Positions 43,611 to 51,370 of a DNA stretch of 64,000 nucleotides are shown here, in pieces (positions within the stretch are counted from its first letter, which is position 1; each line of letters begins with the position of its first letter). Source of the DNA: Thermoactinospora rubra. GTDB lineage: Bacteria; Actinomycetota; Actinomycetes; Streptosporangiales; Streptosporangiaceae. A program made the position numbers and the translations under genes. The notes under the pieces are model-generated. The model saw nothing but the letters and a program-made list of their open reading frames with translations. It had not been told where the DNA came from and ran no database searches. The stretch lies in NCBI RefSeq assembly GCF_002093975.1, contig NZ_MSZZ01000033.1:116045-180044 (forward strand). The letters are read 5' to 3'.

Positions 43611-43738
43611 CGATCACCAACGCTCCGCACCCGAAGAAGAAGCCCAAGCAGCAGTGGTGGATGTGCATGCACTGCAAGACCAAGAACGATCCCGACTTCC
43701 ACCCCAACAAGTGCCGCGGGTGCGGGAGGGACCGATGA
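43607..43738 (+). CDS. Zinc-ribbon microprotein, 43 residues
   Basis: From ATG 43607 to TGA 43738: a basic N-terminus (PHPKKKPKQQWW) and two zinc-binding pairs, CMHC and CRGC, spaced 17 residues. Both ends overlap neighbouring genes by ATGA, strong support for a real gene despite its size. Probably binds nucleic acid or a protein partner; function unknown. Confidence 0.75.
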   Translation: MTITNAPHPKKKPKQQWWMCMHCKTKNDPDFHPNKCRGCGRDR

Positions 43739-43929
43739 GCAGCTTCGCGGAGCTGTGGCAGTCCCTGCCCGCGTGCTCCCGCGAGGCGATCGAGGCATCG
43801 GTCGCCGACGCGCCGCCCTTCACGACCGACGCCGCCCGCACACTGCGCCGCGTCTTCGCCGGCGCCGGCGACCGGATCGCACAGCGGCGCGCCACCCGAG
43901 ACGTCCACTCCATCCGGGGGGCGGCATGA
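43735..43929 (+). CDS. Small phage protein, 64 residues
   Basis: Begins MSSFAELWQSLPACSREAIEA and ends RDVHSIRGAA; alpha-helical by composition. Start overlaps the preceding stop (ATGA). Not recognised. The first GGCNN array begins immediately after it. Confidence 0.6.
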   Translation: MSSFAELWQSLPACSREAIEASVADAPPFTTDAARTLRRVFAGAGDRIAQRRATRDVHSIRGAA

Positions 43930-43936
43930 ACGCGCC

Positions 43937-44366
43937 CGGTAGGCAGGGCGTGTCGCGCCGCGTCACGGCTAGGCACGGCAGGGAACGGCGGGGCTTGGTG
44001 CGGCATGGTGCGGCAGTCGAGGCGCGGCCGGTCAGGGAGTGGCTAGTCCGGGCTGGGCAACGCATGGCAGGCGCGGCATCGCAAGGCGCGTCAGGGCTCG
44101 TCCCCGCGAGGCTCGGTGGGGCTGGGCCAGGTTCGGCAGTCGGGGCATGGCAGGTCAAGGCCAGGCGCGGCTCGGCTTGGCTCGGCGAGGCAGGGCCAGG
44201 CGAGGCAGGTCTTGGCGCGGTCGGGCAAGGCTCGGTCGGGCAGGCGTGGCGAGTCTGGGCGAGTTCCGGCAGGTCACCGCTTGGCCCGGCATGGCAGGCG
44301 CGGTTCGGCTCGGCACGTCTAGGCGCGTCCCGGTGCGTCCAGGTGTGGCATGCCCCGGCCACTTCC
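43937..44366 (+). repeat. GGCNN pentanucleotide array 1 (~430 bp)
   Basis: About 85 units with a 5-base period in which GGC is constant and two bases vary, for example GGCTC GGCTT GGCTC GGCGA and GGCAG GGCCA GGCGA GGCAG around 44169-44208. A few single-base slips change phase along the array. The period is not a multiple of three, so selection is not on protein. The + strand carries GG every five bases (G2N3 pattern), giving potential two-tetrad G-quadruplexes. It lies directly upstream of a hairpin and the gene at 44435. Confidence 0.9.
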
Positions 44367-44380
44367 GCCTTCAACGAGAG

Positions 44381-44410
44381 AGGTCCAGCCATCTCGCGAC
44401 GGCTGGACCT
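44381..44410 (+). other. Hairpin between array 1 and gene 44435
   Basis: AGGTCCAGCC (44381-44390) / GGCTGGACCT (44401-44410), a perfect 10-bp stem with 10-base loop and no T-run, 24 bases before an ATG. It may be a leader structure affecting translation or RNA stability rather than a terminator. Confidence 0.7.
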
Positions 44411-44434
44411 CAGCAACCAATCGAAAGGCTAGCA

Positions 44435-45061
44435 ATGGCAGCGAAGAAAAGCGATGACGCCACGGTCGAGATCGACCGCATCGCCGCGGAAACCATCCGC
44501 GTGCCGATCGTCGGCACGACGCCGCTGATCATGCACAAGTTCAGCGAGAAGGCCAAGCGGCAGATGCTCGACAACATGCAGGGGCGCAAGTCCCCGAAGG
44601 AGCCGAAGGATCCGCTGGCCGAATACGAGGCCGCGTTCTATCGGCTCAAGGACGGCAGCCCTGGCTTCCCGTCGATCGCGTTCAAGGCGGCCACGGTCGG
44701 CGGTGCCCGCTTTTACTCGGGCGTCACCATGACCGCGCTCAAGCAGTTCATCTTCTTCCGTGGCGAAGTCGGTGATGACGGCCGGGCGCTCACCCGTATC
44801 GAGGGCGAAGCGCAGATGCGCGAGGACGTCGTCACCGTCGGCCGCGGCGGAACCGACCTTCGCTACCGGCCCGAGTTCCGGGAATGGCGGGCCGTTCTGG
44901 AGGTCACCTACGTCACCTCCGCCCTCACTCGCGGCTCGGTGCTCTCGCTGATCGACGCCGGCGGCATGGGTGTCGGGGTCGGCGAGTGGCGGCCCGAGCG
45001 GGATGGCGACTTCGGCTGCTACCAAGTCGACCCGACCAAGGAAGTCGAGGTCATCAGGTGA
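44435..45061 (+). CDS. Conserved phage protein, possible RAMP/Cas7-like fold, flanked by GGCNN arrays
   Basis: A 208-residue protein. The N-terminal strand VPIVGTTPLIMHKFSEKAKRQ, the middle FPSIAFKAATVGGARFY and the C-terminal glycine-rich loop GGMGVGVGEWRPERDGDFG recur in phage proteins I have seen annotated only as hypothetical. The order (first strand with a 'TPLIM' turn, a PSIAFKAA segment, a terminal G-rich loop) recalls RAMP-superfamily proteins such as Cas7; this is a guess from pattern, not established. GAAAGG precedes ATG 44435. Arrays lie on both sides (43937-44366 and 45064-45137), and the protein at 60965 has a similar tail. Confidence 0.6.
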   Translation: MAAKKSDDATVEIDRIAAETIRVPIVGTTPLIMHKFSEKAKRQMLDNMQGRKSPKEPKDPLAEYEAAFYRLKDGSPGFPSIAFKAATVGGARFYSGVTMTALKQFIFFRGEVGDDGRALTRIEGEAQMREDVVTVGRGGTDLRYRPEFREWRAVLEVTYVTSALTRGSVLSLIDAGGMGVGVGEWRPERDGDFGCYQVDPTKEVEVIR

Positions 45062-45063
45062 GT

Positions 45064-45137
45064 CAGGCGTCTCCCGGCATGGTTTGGCAAGTCGTGGTCC
45101 GGCAAGGCTCGGTCCGGCTCGGCATGGCAGGTGCGGC
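45064..45137 (+). repeat. GGCNN pentanucleotide array 2
   Basis: About 15 units between the stop of 44435 and the start of 45138, for example TCCGG CAAGG CTCGG TCCGG CTCGG CATGG read in phase NNNGG. It fills the whole intergenic gap. Confidence 0.85.
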
Positions 45138-45560
45138 ATGAGCCTCCGCGACCATATGCAGGCGATCTACGACCAGTACGGGAAGCTCACGCCCGAGCTG
45201 GTGGTCGAGGTGGCGAAGGAGCCGGACCACCCGCTGCACGACCGGTTCGAGTGGGACGACTCCGTCGCCGCCGAGGCGTGGCGGCGCGAGCAGGCGCACC
45301 GGCTGATCCAGAAGTGCAAGGTCGTCTACCGCGAGGCCGACGACAAGAACCCCGAGCAGAGCGTCCGTGCCTTCCACGCGGTGCGCAGCGAGAAGGGGCA
45401 CGTGTACGAGCCCGTGGAGCGCGTCACGGCCGACCCCTTCATGGCTCAGCTCGTGCTCCAGGACATGGAGCGCGAGTGGAAGGCGCTCAAGCGCCGCTAC
45501 GAGCACTTCAGCGAGTTCTACGCGATGGTCCGCCGCGACCTCGACAAGGACGCGGCGTGA
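45138..45560 (+). CDS. Conserved phage protein, 140 residues
   Basis: Begins MSLRDHMQAIYDQYGKLTP and ends FSEFYAMVRRDLDKDAA; charged, helical, with LVVEVAKEPDHPLHDRFEW, a pattern I recall from actinobacteriophage hypothetical proteins near recombination genes. It contains KVVYREADDKNPEQSVRAF in the centre. No catalytic motif is seen. It is bracketed by arrays 2 and 3. Confidence 0.7.
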   Translation: MSLRDHMQAIYDQYGKLTPELVVEVAKEPDHPLHDRFEWDDSVAAEAWRREQAHRLIQKCKVVYREADDKNPEQSVRAFHAVRSEKGHVYEPVERVTADPFMAQLVLQDMEREWKALKRRYEHFSEFYAMVRRDLDKDAA

Positions 45561-45659
45561 CCGGCAGGCGTGACGTGGCTCGTCCCGGCGCGGCTTGGCC
45601 CGGCAGGGCTAGGCGGGGTCCGGCTGGCGAGGCCCGGCACGGCAGGCATGGCATGGCAT
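45560..45659 (+). repeat. GGCNN pentanucleotide array 3
   Basis: About 20 units, for example CGGCG CGGCT TGGCC CGGCA GGGCT AGGCG, ending GGCAT GGCAT GGCAT. It fills the gap between 45138 and the secreted lamin-tail protein and is followed by a hairpin, as array 1 is. Confidence 0.85.
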
Positions 45660-45674
45660 CCCAGGTAACCCAAC

Positions 45675-45690
45675 GGACGGTCCTCCGTCC
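45675..45690 (+). other. Small hairpin after array 3
   Basis: GGACGG (45675-45680) / CCGTCC (45685-45690) with loop TCCT, 21 bases before the ATG of the lamin-tail gene. Its place between array and start mirrors the hairpin after array 1. Confidence 0.5.
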
Positions 45691-45711
45691 CCAACCAAGA
45701 AAGATCACTCG

Positions 45712-46176
45712 ATGAAGAAGATCGTCCTCACGCTCGTCGGCGGCATCGCCGCCTTGGGCCTGTCCTTCGGCGTCACCGCCGCATCGGCCGACGAGCAGGG
45801 CACCGGTCTCCAGATCGTCCGCGTCGACTACAACGTCAAGGGCGTCGACACGAGCGCCAACGCCTACCAGGAGTCGGTGCGCGTCCAGAACAAGGGCGCG
45901 ACGCCCGCCTCCCTCGCGGGCTGCACCCTGGAGGACCTGACCGGCCACACCTACCACTTCCCGGCCAGCTTCAGCCTGGCGCCCGGCGCGTACGTCAACG
46001 TCCGGACCGGCAAGAGCCCCTCGACCGACCCGGCGAACTGGTGGAACAGCCCGGTCAACCTCTACTGGAACCGCACCAGCCACATGTACGGCAACTCCTC
46101 GGACTCCGTGACCTTGGAGTGCGGCGGCTCCCGCCTGGACCGGGTGGCCTGGAACGACTTCGCCATCCGCCCGTAG
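45712..46176 (+). CDS. Secreted lamin-tail-domain protein (probable lysogenic conversion gene)
   Basis: A 154-residue exported protein. The signal peptide is MKKIVLTLVGGIAALGLSFGVTAASA with a likely AXA cleavage near residue 26. The mature part is an Ig-like lamin tail domain: LQIVRVDYNVKGVD, ESVRVQNKGATPASLAGCTLED, YHFPASFSLAPGAYVNVRTGKS and LYWNRTSHMYGNSSDSVTLE, ending with the typical DRVAW. These domains occur in secreted nucleases and adhesins. It has its own terminator downstream and is not replication-related, so it looks like a moron expressed from the prophage. Confidence 0.82.
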   Translation: MKKIVLTLVGGIAALGLSFGVTAASADEQGTGLQIVRVDYNVKGVDTSANAYQESVRVQNKGATPASLAGCTLEDLTGHTYHFPASFSLAPGAYVNVRTGKSPSTDPANWWNSPVNLYWNRTSHMYGNSSDSVTLECGGSRLDRVAWNDFAIRP

Positions 46177-46190
46177 CCGAGCAATCAAAG

Positions 46191-46218
46191 GGCCCGGGCT
46201 GCACCACCAGCCCGGGCC
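46191..46218 (+). terminator. Terminator after lamin-tail gene
   Basis: GGCCCGGGCTG (46191-46201) / CAGCCCGGGCC (46208-46218), perfect 11-bp stem with a 6-base loop, 15 bases after the stop. It insulates the lamin-tail gene from the BldC-like gene. Confidence 0.75.
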
Positions 46219-46274
46219 GCGCCGGAGGGACCCCCGGCGTGTCCAACCCTACTCCCACTGGAGGGACCACCCCT

Positions 46275-46478
46275 ATGAGCACCAAGAACTTCGACGCCGA
46301 GCCGCTGCTCACCCCCGCCGAGGTCGCGACCATGTTCCGCGTCGACCCGAAAACTGTCACCCGCTGGGCGAAGGCGGGCAGGCTCACCTCGATCCGGACG
46401 CTCGGCGGGCACCGCCGCTACAGGGAGTCCGAGGTCCGGGCGCTGCTGAAGGGCGACGACCCGAAGGCGAGCGCGTAG
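46275..46478 (+). CDS. BldC-like MerR-type DNA-binding protein
   Basis: A 67-residue protein consisting of one winged helix. AEPLLTPAEVATMFRVDPKT, VTRWAKAGRLTSIRTLGGHR and RYRESEVRALL are nearly identical to host BldC, the small regulator that delays sporulation in Streptomyces by binding direct repeats cooperatively. Finding it inside a phage element, after a terminator and with AGGGACC before ATG 46275, suggests the phage manipulates host development or uses it as an excision/early regulator. An excisionase role for such MerR-like proteins is also possible. Confidence 0.85.
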   Translation: MSTKNFDAEPLLTPAEVATMFRVDPKTVTRWAKAGRLTSIRTLGGHRRYRESEVRALLKGDDPKASA

Positions 46479-46480
46479 CC

Positions 46481-47098
46481 ATGGCCGTCAACGCGCTCCT
46501 CCTCCGCGCCACGCTGGCGCACATCGAGGCACATCCGGAGACCTGGAACCAGAAGGTCTACCGCTGCAAGAGCGGCATGTGCTTCGCCGGGTGGGCCGCC
46601 GAGCTCGCGGGCGGCCGGTGGATCACTCAGGACCCGACTGCGCCGTTCTCGTTGTATCTCGCGGCGGACCGCGACGACGACCCCGACTACGTGCGCGAGT
46701 TCCCGCTGGTGGGCCGGGTCATCGACGTGGATGACCGCGCCAGGCAGGTGCTGGGTCTCGATGACGACCAGGCCGACGAGCTGTTCAGCGCCGACAACGG
46801 CATCGACGACATCCGTCGGATCGTCGGCGAGCTGATCAACACGGTGCACCACGTGACGATCCGGCTCGTCCCGGACGACCAGCGCGGTGTCGACGAGGTC
46901 GTGGACGGCCGTGCCCCGCTGGAGATCCTGGAGCGTCACCCCGACCGGGCCCCGGTGATCCACGGCACCGAGCTGGGCATCCCGCGCGAGCAGCTGCGCG
47001 ACCGGGCCCGCGCGACGGCTGACCGGCTCGGCGTGCCGTACATCGACCCGATCGACCTCGCCGCCCTGGCCCTGCTGCCAGTGGAGGTGACGGTCTGA
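46481..47098 (+). CDS. Phage protein with CFAGWAA motif, long paralogue
   Basis: A 205-residue protein sharing with its downstream neighbour the pattern LLLRATLAHIEAHPETWNQ...C.....CFAGWAAELAGGRW and the later VDDRARQVLGLDDDQADELFSADN. The shared cysteines (CKSGMCFAGW) may bind a metal. The last 75 residues (IPREQLRDRARATADRLGVPYID) are absent from the paralogue. Function unknown. ATG 46481 follows BldC by two bases. Confidence 0.65.
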   Translation: MAVNALLLRATLAHIEAHPETWNQKVYRCKSGMCFAGWAAELAGGRWITQDPTAPFSLYLAADRDDDPDYVREFPLVGRVIDVDDRARQVLGLDDDQADELFSADNGIDDIRRIVGELINTVHHVTIRLVPDDQRGVDEVVDGRAPLEILERHPDRAPVIHGTELGIPREQLRDRARATADRLGVPYIDPIDLAALALLPVEVTV

Positions 47099-47487
47099 TG
47101 GTCAACACCACGCTGCTCAGGCAGACCCTGGCGCACATCCTTCGTCATCCCGAGGGCTGGCGGCAGTCCACCTGGCGGTGCGGCACCACCGCATGCTTCG
47201 CCGGGTGGGCCGCGATCCTGGCCGGCGGCCGGTGGCTCCTGGAGGTGGACGACGGCACGCCCGCCGCCCTCTACTTGGTGGCCGCCGAGGAGGAGATCCG
47301 CGAGGGCCTGGCCCTGGAGCACGTCCTCCCGGGCGGCGACATCGGCCGCGGCGTCTTCGTGGCCGACCGCGCCCAGCGCGTCCTTGGGCTCACCGCCGAC
47401 CAGCGCACGCGGCTGTTCGCCAGCACCAACGACCTCTCGCGGCTGCATGTGATCGTCAGCCAGCTGTGCGAGGAGGCGGCGGCATGA
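47098..47487 (+). CDS. Phage protein with CFAGWAA motif, short paralogue
   Basis: A 129-residue tandem duplicate of the preceding protein's first part: LLRQTLAHILRHPEGWRQSTWRC, CFAGWAAILAGGRW, DRAQRVLGLTADQRTRLFAS. It overlaps the upstream stop as TGATG. Duplicate genes diverged considerably, so the duplication is old. Function unknown. Confidence 0.65.
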   Translation: MVNTTLLRQTLAHILRHPEGWRQSTWRCGTTACFAGWAAILAGGRWLLEVDDGTPAALYLVAAEEEIREGLALEHVLPGGDIGRGVFVADRAQRVLGLTADQRTRLFASTNDLSRLHVIVSQLCEEAAA

Positions 47488-47774
47488 TGCAGCTCACGAC
47501 CACCGTCTTCCTCGGCGAGTTCGAGGCGTACACCGTCGAGCATGTCGCCCGCCGCCCCGGCGGCGACCTCGACGCCGTGGTGTCGGCCACGCCGTACGAC
47601 CACCGTCCCCGCGCCTACCTGCCGTTCCGCCGCTGCGAGGGCCAGTGGCGGCCGCTGGCCGGCCGGGCGCACGACCTGGAGTCCGCTGTCCGCCTGGCGG
47701 AGCACGAGCTGCGCTACGCCGGGTGGGACAGCCCTGAGCTGGCCGCCGTGCTGGCCACCCTGGAGGTGGCGTAG
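47484..47774 (+). CDS. Small phage protein, 96 residues
   Basis: Begins MMQLTTTVFLGEFEAYTVEH; mixed alpha/beta by composition with the motif LPFRRCEGQWRPLAGRAHDL. Its start overlaps the upstream stop (ATGA). Not recognised. Confidence 0.55.
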   Translation: MMQLTTTVFLGEFEAYTVEHVARRPGGDLDAVVSATPYDHRPRAYLPFRRCEGQWRPLAGRAHDLESAVRLAEHELRYAGWDSPELAAVLATLEVA

Positions 47775-47954
47775 ATGGCGCCCAACCTCGTCGACATGAT
47801 GCGCGAAGTCACGCGCGAGCTGCCCACTGACTACCTCGTGAGCCAGCGGCGGCGCGGGATCGCCTACGACTGGGCGACCCCGTTCGGATCGGAAGTGCGG
47901 CAGGCGATCGAGTCCACGCTCGCCGAGCGCGGCATCCCCTTGGAGGACTCCTGA
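47775..47954 (+). CDS. Small phage protein, 59 residues
   Basis: From ATG 47775 directly after the upstream stop: MAPNLVDMMREVTRELPTDY to ERGIPLEDS. Its TGA overlaps the next ATG (TGATG). Coding composition and both junctions support a gene; function unknown. Confidence 0.6.
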   Translation: MAPNLVDMMREVTRELPTDYLVSQRRRGIAYDWATPFGSEVRQAIESTLAERGIPLEDS

Positions 47955-48307
47955 TGGCCGTACCCACCTTCGAGATGGGCGAGGTCGCCCCGCACGAGGT
48001 GCGGCACGTCCTGGATGACATCTGGTCCACGCTTCTCATCGGCAGGCGGAAGTTCACGGCCCGCCGTGACGACCTGGAGCAGATCCGCGAGGCGCGCGAG
48101 CTCGCCCAGGCCATCGCCGCGCAGGCCGCCTTCTGGGAGAAGGACCTGGCCGCCATCGAGGCCGCGCTCACCCAGACCCCGGACCCCGACGAGCCGTTCG
48201 GCGGCGACGACCCCGAGCTGGACGCCGCCGTCGCCCGCGTCGCCGAGCTCGCCGAGGCCAACCGCGACGACGTGGAGCGTGCCATCGAGGAAGGAGAGCA
48301 GCCGTGA
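47954..48307 (+). CDS. Helical acidic phage protein, 117 residues
   Basis: Starts MAVPTFEMGEVAPHEVRHVL; mostly helical, with acidic C-terminal half (DPDEPFGGDDPELDAAV). Overlaps on both sides with neighbours. No recognised domain. Confidence 0.55.
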   Translation: MAVPTFEMGEVAPHEVRHVLDDIWSTLLIGRRKFTARRDDLEQIREARELAQAIAAQAAFWEKDLAAIEAALTQTPDPDEPFGGDDPELDAAVARVAELAEANRDDVERAIEEGEQP

Positions 48308-48621
48308 CCGGCCGCCACCGCCGCACGGGCGAGCTGACCGAGCCGATGCCCGTCGTCCGGCCGACCGCGCCGCCGATCGACCCCGAGCCGGAGACCGCGA
48401 CCATGCCCGCCCTCACCCCGGCCGACGTCGCCGAGTGGGAACGCCTCCGCAAGGAGATCACCGACCCGGACGAGTGGCTGGCACCCCTCCGCACGGGCGG
48501 GACCCGGGTCGAGCACCGCATGCGGCAGACCATGCGCGAGCGCGGGCTGCTGCTGGCCAAGCGGGTCAGCCGCCGTGCCCGCCGCCTCCGCGCGGCCCTC
48601 TGGAAGGGAGAGCGGGGATGA
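48304..48621 (+). CDS. Small phage protein, 105 residues, basic tail
   Basis: GTG start overlapping the upstream stop. A Pro/Glu-rich N-terminus (PVVRPTAPPIDPEPE) precedes a helical region and an arginine-rich tail (KRVSRRARRLRAALWKGERG) that could contact nucleic acid. Not recognised. Confidence 0.55.
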   Translation: MTGRHRRTGELTEPMPVVRPTAPPIDPEPETATMPALTPADVAEWERLRKEITDPDEWLAPLRTGGTRVEHRMRQTMRERGLLLAKRVSRRARRLRAALWKGERG

Positions 48622-48914
48622 CGTACCGCCCGCTGTGGCCCGAGTGGAGCTCCAAGACCCGCGACGTGATCGACCAGTTCATGGAAGCCCTGAACGACGA
48701 AGGCCGCGCGGCCGTCGGCGGCCTGGCCGACTTTGTCGGCGAGCAGATCCGCCAGGAATTCCCCGACCTCGATCACGGCATCGTCGGCTGGATCACCATG
48801 CGCGCGTGCTCCCACCTCGGCGCACTCGCCAACCAGTCATCCGCCATCGACGCCGAGACCCTCGCCATGGTCGGCCTCCTCGCCGGCCAGAGCATCGAGG
48901 CGGGTGAGGCGTGA
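48618..48914 (+). CDS. Small phage protein, 98 residues
   Basis: Begins MTYRPLWPEWSSKTRDVIDQ; helical, with GGLADFVGEQIRQEF and a C-terminal alanine-rich helix. ATGA and TGATG overlaps bracket it. Function unknown. Confidence 0.55.
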   Translation: MTYRPLWPEWSSKTRDVIDQFMEALNDEGRAAVGGLADFVGEQIRQEFPDLDHGIVGWITMRACSHLGALANQSSAIDAETLAMVGLLAGQSIEAGEA

Positions 48915-49303
48915 TGACCGAGCGCACGTACGAGCCCGGCGAGATCGTCGACATCCACATCGAGGACGCCCGCGTCGTCGAGTGCAAGGGCGGCTCCCTC
49001 GCCTTCGAGTACGCCGTGATCCGTAGCGAGGGAGGAGTGAACGCTCGGTCGCAGGTCCAGCACGATGCGGACAACGTCAGGATCACTCGTCTGCTGCCCG
49101 CCATCGCGCCCAAGAACGGCGAGCTGTGGCGAGACGCGACTGGCCGCCACTGGCTCGCCGCCGCCGTCGACGACCCCACCAGCACCTTCCACGGCCAGGT
49201 GCGACTCTTCAGACCTGGCTGCGGAGCGGCCGGAGTCGCCGTATCCCACGTCCACCAGCACGACGGACCGCTCACACCTGTGTACCGGGACGGCGAATCA
49301 TGA
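48914..49303 (+). CDS. Small phage protein, 129 residues
   Basis: Begins MTERTYEPGEIVDIHIEDAR; predicted beta-rich, ends LTPVYRDGES. ATG 48914 overlaps the upstream stop (TGATG); the GTG at 48911 is an alternative. It directly precedes and overlaps the exonuclease gene. Function unknown. Confidence 0.55.
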   Translation: MTERTYEPGEIVDIHIEDARVVECKGGSLAFEYAVIRSEGGVNARSQVQHDADNVRITRLLPAIAPKNGELWRDATGRHWLAAAVDDPTSTFHGQVRLFRPGCGAAGVAVSHVHQHDGPLTPVYRDGES

Positions 49304-50358
49304 GCACGGATCTGCTGACCCCGACCGCGCGCCTGCTCGCACCGTCCGGCCTGTCACGCGACGAGTGGCTCAAGGTCCGGCGGCAGGGAATCGGCGGCTC
49401 CGACGTGGCCGCCATCCTCGGCATGGACCGACGCCGCGGACCACTGGAGGTCTACCTCGACAAGCGCGGCGAGCTGGAGCAGCAGCGCGACGTCCAGCTG
49501 GAGCGCTCCGCGCGACGCGGGGACCGGCTCGAAGGGCTGGTCGCCGAGTTCTTCGGCGAGGAGACCGGCCGCTGGGTCGTCGACTCGCCCGGCACGCTCC
49601 AGCACGCCGAACGGCCATACATGCTGGCCAACCCCGACCGGTTCAGCTTCCTCGCCGACGGCGACGACCTGTCCGACCCCGCCGTGCTGGAATGCAAGAC
49701 CCGCACCTGGCGATCCGCCCGACGCGAGGACTGGCACGGCGAGGAACCACCAGACGGCCCCGCCCTCCAGGCCTACTGGTACTGCGCCGTCACCGGCTAC
49801 ACCAAGGCCCACGTCGCCGGCCTGGTCGACGACGACTTCATCTACTTCGAGCTCGCGCACGACGCCGAGCTCATCGACCACCTGGTCAAGGTCGTCAGCG
49901 ACTTCTGGCACAACCACGTCGTGGCCGGCGTGCCGCCCGAGCCGGGCGACCTGGAGTCCACCGGCGAACTGCTGAACCACCTGTGGGACGTCAGCGCCGA
50001 CTCGGTGAAGCTCTTCACCCCCGAGGAGGTCGCCGAAGCCGACAAGCTGCTGGCCCGCCGCGAGGAGATCATCCGCGAGCGGAAGAAGCTGAAGCGCGAG
50101 CTCGGCGCCGTCGAGAACAAGCTCAAGGCACGCCTCGGCGACGCGGAGATCGCGCTCGCCCCCGGCCGCGAGCTCTACAGCTGGCGCCGCAACGGCAACT
50201 TCGCACCCAAGCGCTTCCGCGAGGCACACCCTGACCTCGCCGCCGCCCATCGGCGCCAGGTCGACGCCCTCGACATCGAGGCCATCAAGACCCACCACCC
50301 CGACGAGTATCGGGCCCACCGCGCCCGCGTGCTCCGCGTCCCCGGGAGTACCTCATGA
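49300..50358 (+). CDS. YqaJ-family viral recombinase / 5'-3' exonuclease
   Basis: A 352-residue lambda-exonuclease-like nuclease. The N-terminal WLKVRRQGIGGSDVAAILG is the YqaJ signature, and the catalytic core is in VLECKTRTW (E-x-K) after an upstream Asp in NPDRFSFLADGDD. It resects double-stranded ends, leaving 3' overhangs for the RecT annealase encoded next with an ATGA overlap. A C-terminal coiled coil (ARREEIIRERKKLKRELGAV, about 245-285) is present. Confidence 0.9.
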   Translation: MSTDLLTPTARLLAPSGLSRDEWLKVRRQGIGGSDVAAILGMDRRRGPLEVYLDKRGELEQQRDVQLERSARRGDRLEGLVAEFFGEETGRWVVDSPGTLQHAERPYMLANPDRFSFLADGDDLSDPAVLECKTRTWRSARREDWHGEEPPDGPALQAYWYCAVTGYTKAHVAGLVDDDFIYFELAHDAELIDHLVKVVSDFWHNHVVAGVPPEPGDLESTGELLNHLWDVSADSVKLFTPEEVAEADKLLARREEIIRERKKLKRELGAVENKLKARLGDAEIALAPGRELYSWRRNGNFAPKRFREAHPDLAAAHRRQVDALDIEAIKTHHPDEYRAHRARVLRVPGSTS

Positions 50359-51230
50359 CGCTCAAGGACAGAGTCGCCCAGCGCGCCACCGGCCAGACCG
50401 GCGGCCAGGCCGTCGAGCTCCGCCGACAGAAGGTGGCCACGGCCCGGCAGTTGTTCCAGCAGATGAAGCCGCAGTTCGCTGCCGCGCTGCCTAAGCACGT
50501 CGGCGTGGACCGGTTCCTGCGCATGGCGCTGACCTGCGTGCAGAAGAACGAGAAGCTTCTCGACTGCACCCAGGAGTCGATCCTCGCCGCGCTCCTGGAG
50601 TCGGCGCGGCTCGGGCTGGAGCCCGGCACGAAGCAGGCCGCGATCGTGCCGATGGGCCGTGAGGCCACCTTCATCGCGCAGTGGCAGGGCCTGGTGGAGC
50701 TCATGTACCGCTCGGGCCAGGTCACCTCGGTGGTCGCCGAGTTCATCCACGAGAACGACCCGTGGGAGTACAAGATCGGCGACGGGGGCGGGTTCTGGCA
50801 CCGTCCGAACCTCCTGGCCTCGCCCGAGGAGCGTGGCCCGATCGTGCTCGTCTACGCCTTCGCTGAGATCAAGGGCGGCGGCCGCTCGAAGATCGTCACC
50901 CTGAACCGCCAGCAGGCCATCGAGATCCGCGACAAGTACAGCAAGAACTACGCCCGCGCCGAAGCCAACGGCAAGCGCAACTCCACCTGGCACACCGAGT
51001 TCGACGCCATGTGGCGCAAGTCCGCCGTGCGGCGCCTGGCCGACTGGGTCCCCCAGAGCCCCGAACTCCGCGAGCTCCTTCAGCGCGAGAACGAAGCGGG
51101 CGAGAGCGAGCTGCCCGAGGTCGACTTCGTTGAGGGCGAGGTCCTGTCCGACTCCGATGAGGCCGTCGACGAGAGCCCGAGCGCGGGCGACGACTGGCCG
51201 CAGGCCACGAAGCCAGGGGAGGGCGCGTGA
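50355..51230 (+). CDS. recT: RecT-family single-strand annealing protein
   Basis: A 291-residue phage annealase pairing single strands made by the YqaJ exonuclease. LPKHVGVDRFLRMALTCVQKN, SILAALLESARLGLEPGTKQ and IVPMGREATFIAQWQGLVELMYRSG are RecT hallmarks. The C-terminal 45 residues are acidic and disordered (VDFVEGEVLSDSDEA), a usual site for host-SSB interaction. Translation is coupled to the exonuclease. Confidence 0.95.
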   Translation: MTLKDRVAQRATGQTGGQAVELRRQKVATARQLFQQMKPQFAAALPKHVGVDRFLRMALTCVQKNEKLLDCTQESILAALLESARLGLEPGTKQAAIVPMGREATFIAQWQGLVELMYRSGQVTSVVAEFIHENDPWEYKIGDGGGFWHRPNLLASPEERGPIVLVYAFAEIKGGGRSKIVTLNRQQAIEIRDKYSKNYARAEANGKRNSTWHTEFDAMWRKSAVRRLADWVPQSPELRELLQRENEAGESELPEVDFVEGEVLSDSDEAVDESPSAGDDWPQATKPGEGA

Positions 51231-51370
51231 TGGCCGACGACCGCTACGACCTGATCGAGCAGGCCACCCGCCTCGCCGAGGACATCGCCCGCGAGGTCCG
51301 AGAGGAGAAGGCCGGCGTACGGCGCATCACCCCGGCCGACAGCAAGCAGGCGGGAGGCAAGAAGAAGTGA
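51230..51370 (+). CDS. Small phage protein, 46 residues
   Basis: From ATG 51230 (overlapping the RecT stop) to TGA 51370: MADDRYDLIEQATRLAEDIA to KQAGGKKK; an amphipathic helix with a basic tail. The next gene's GTG overlaps its stop (GTGA). Function unknown; possibly a RecT accessory by position. Confidence 0.55.
   Translation: MADDRYDLIEQATRLAEDIAREVREEKAGVRRITPADSKQAGGKKK

Noticed and set aside
43926..44432. A 168-codon open frame from ATG 43926 across GGCNN array 1
   Set aside because: The frame stays open because GGCNN pentamers rarely create stops; the encoded protein is low-complexity with a 5-codon pattern. The ATGA overlap with the upstream gene is noted but not enough.
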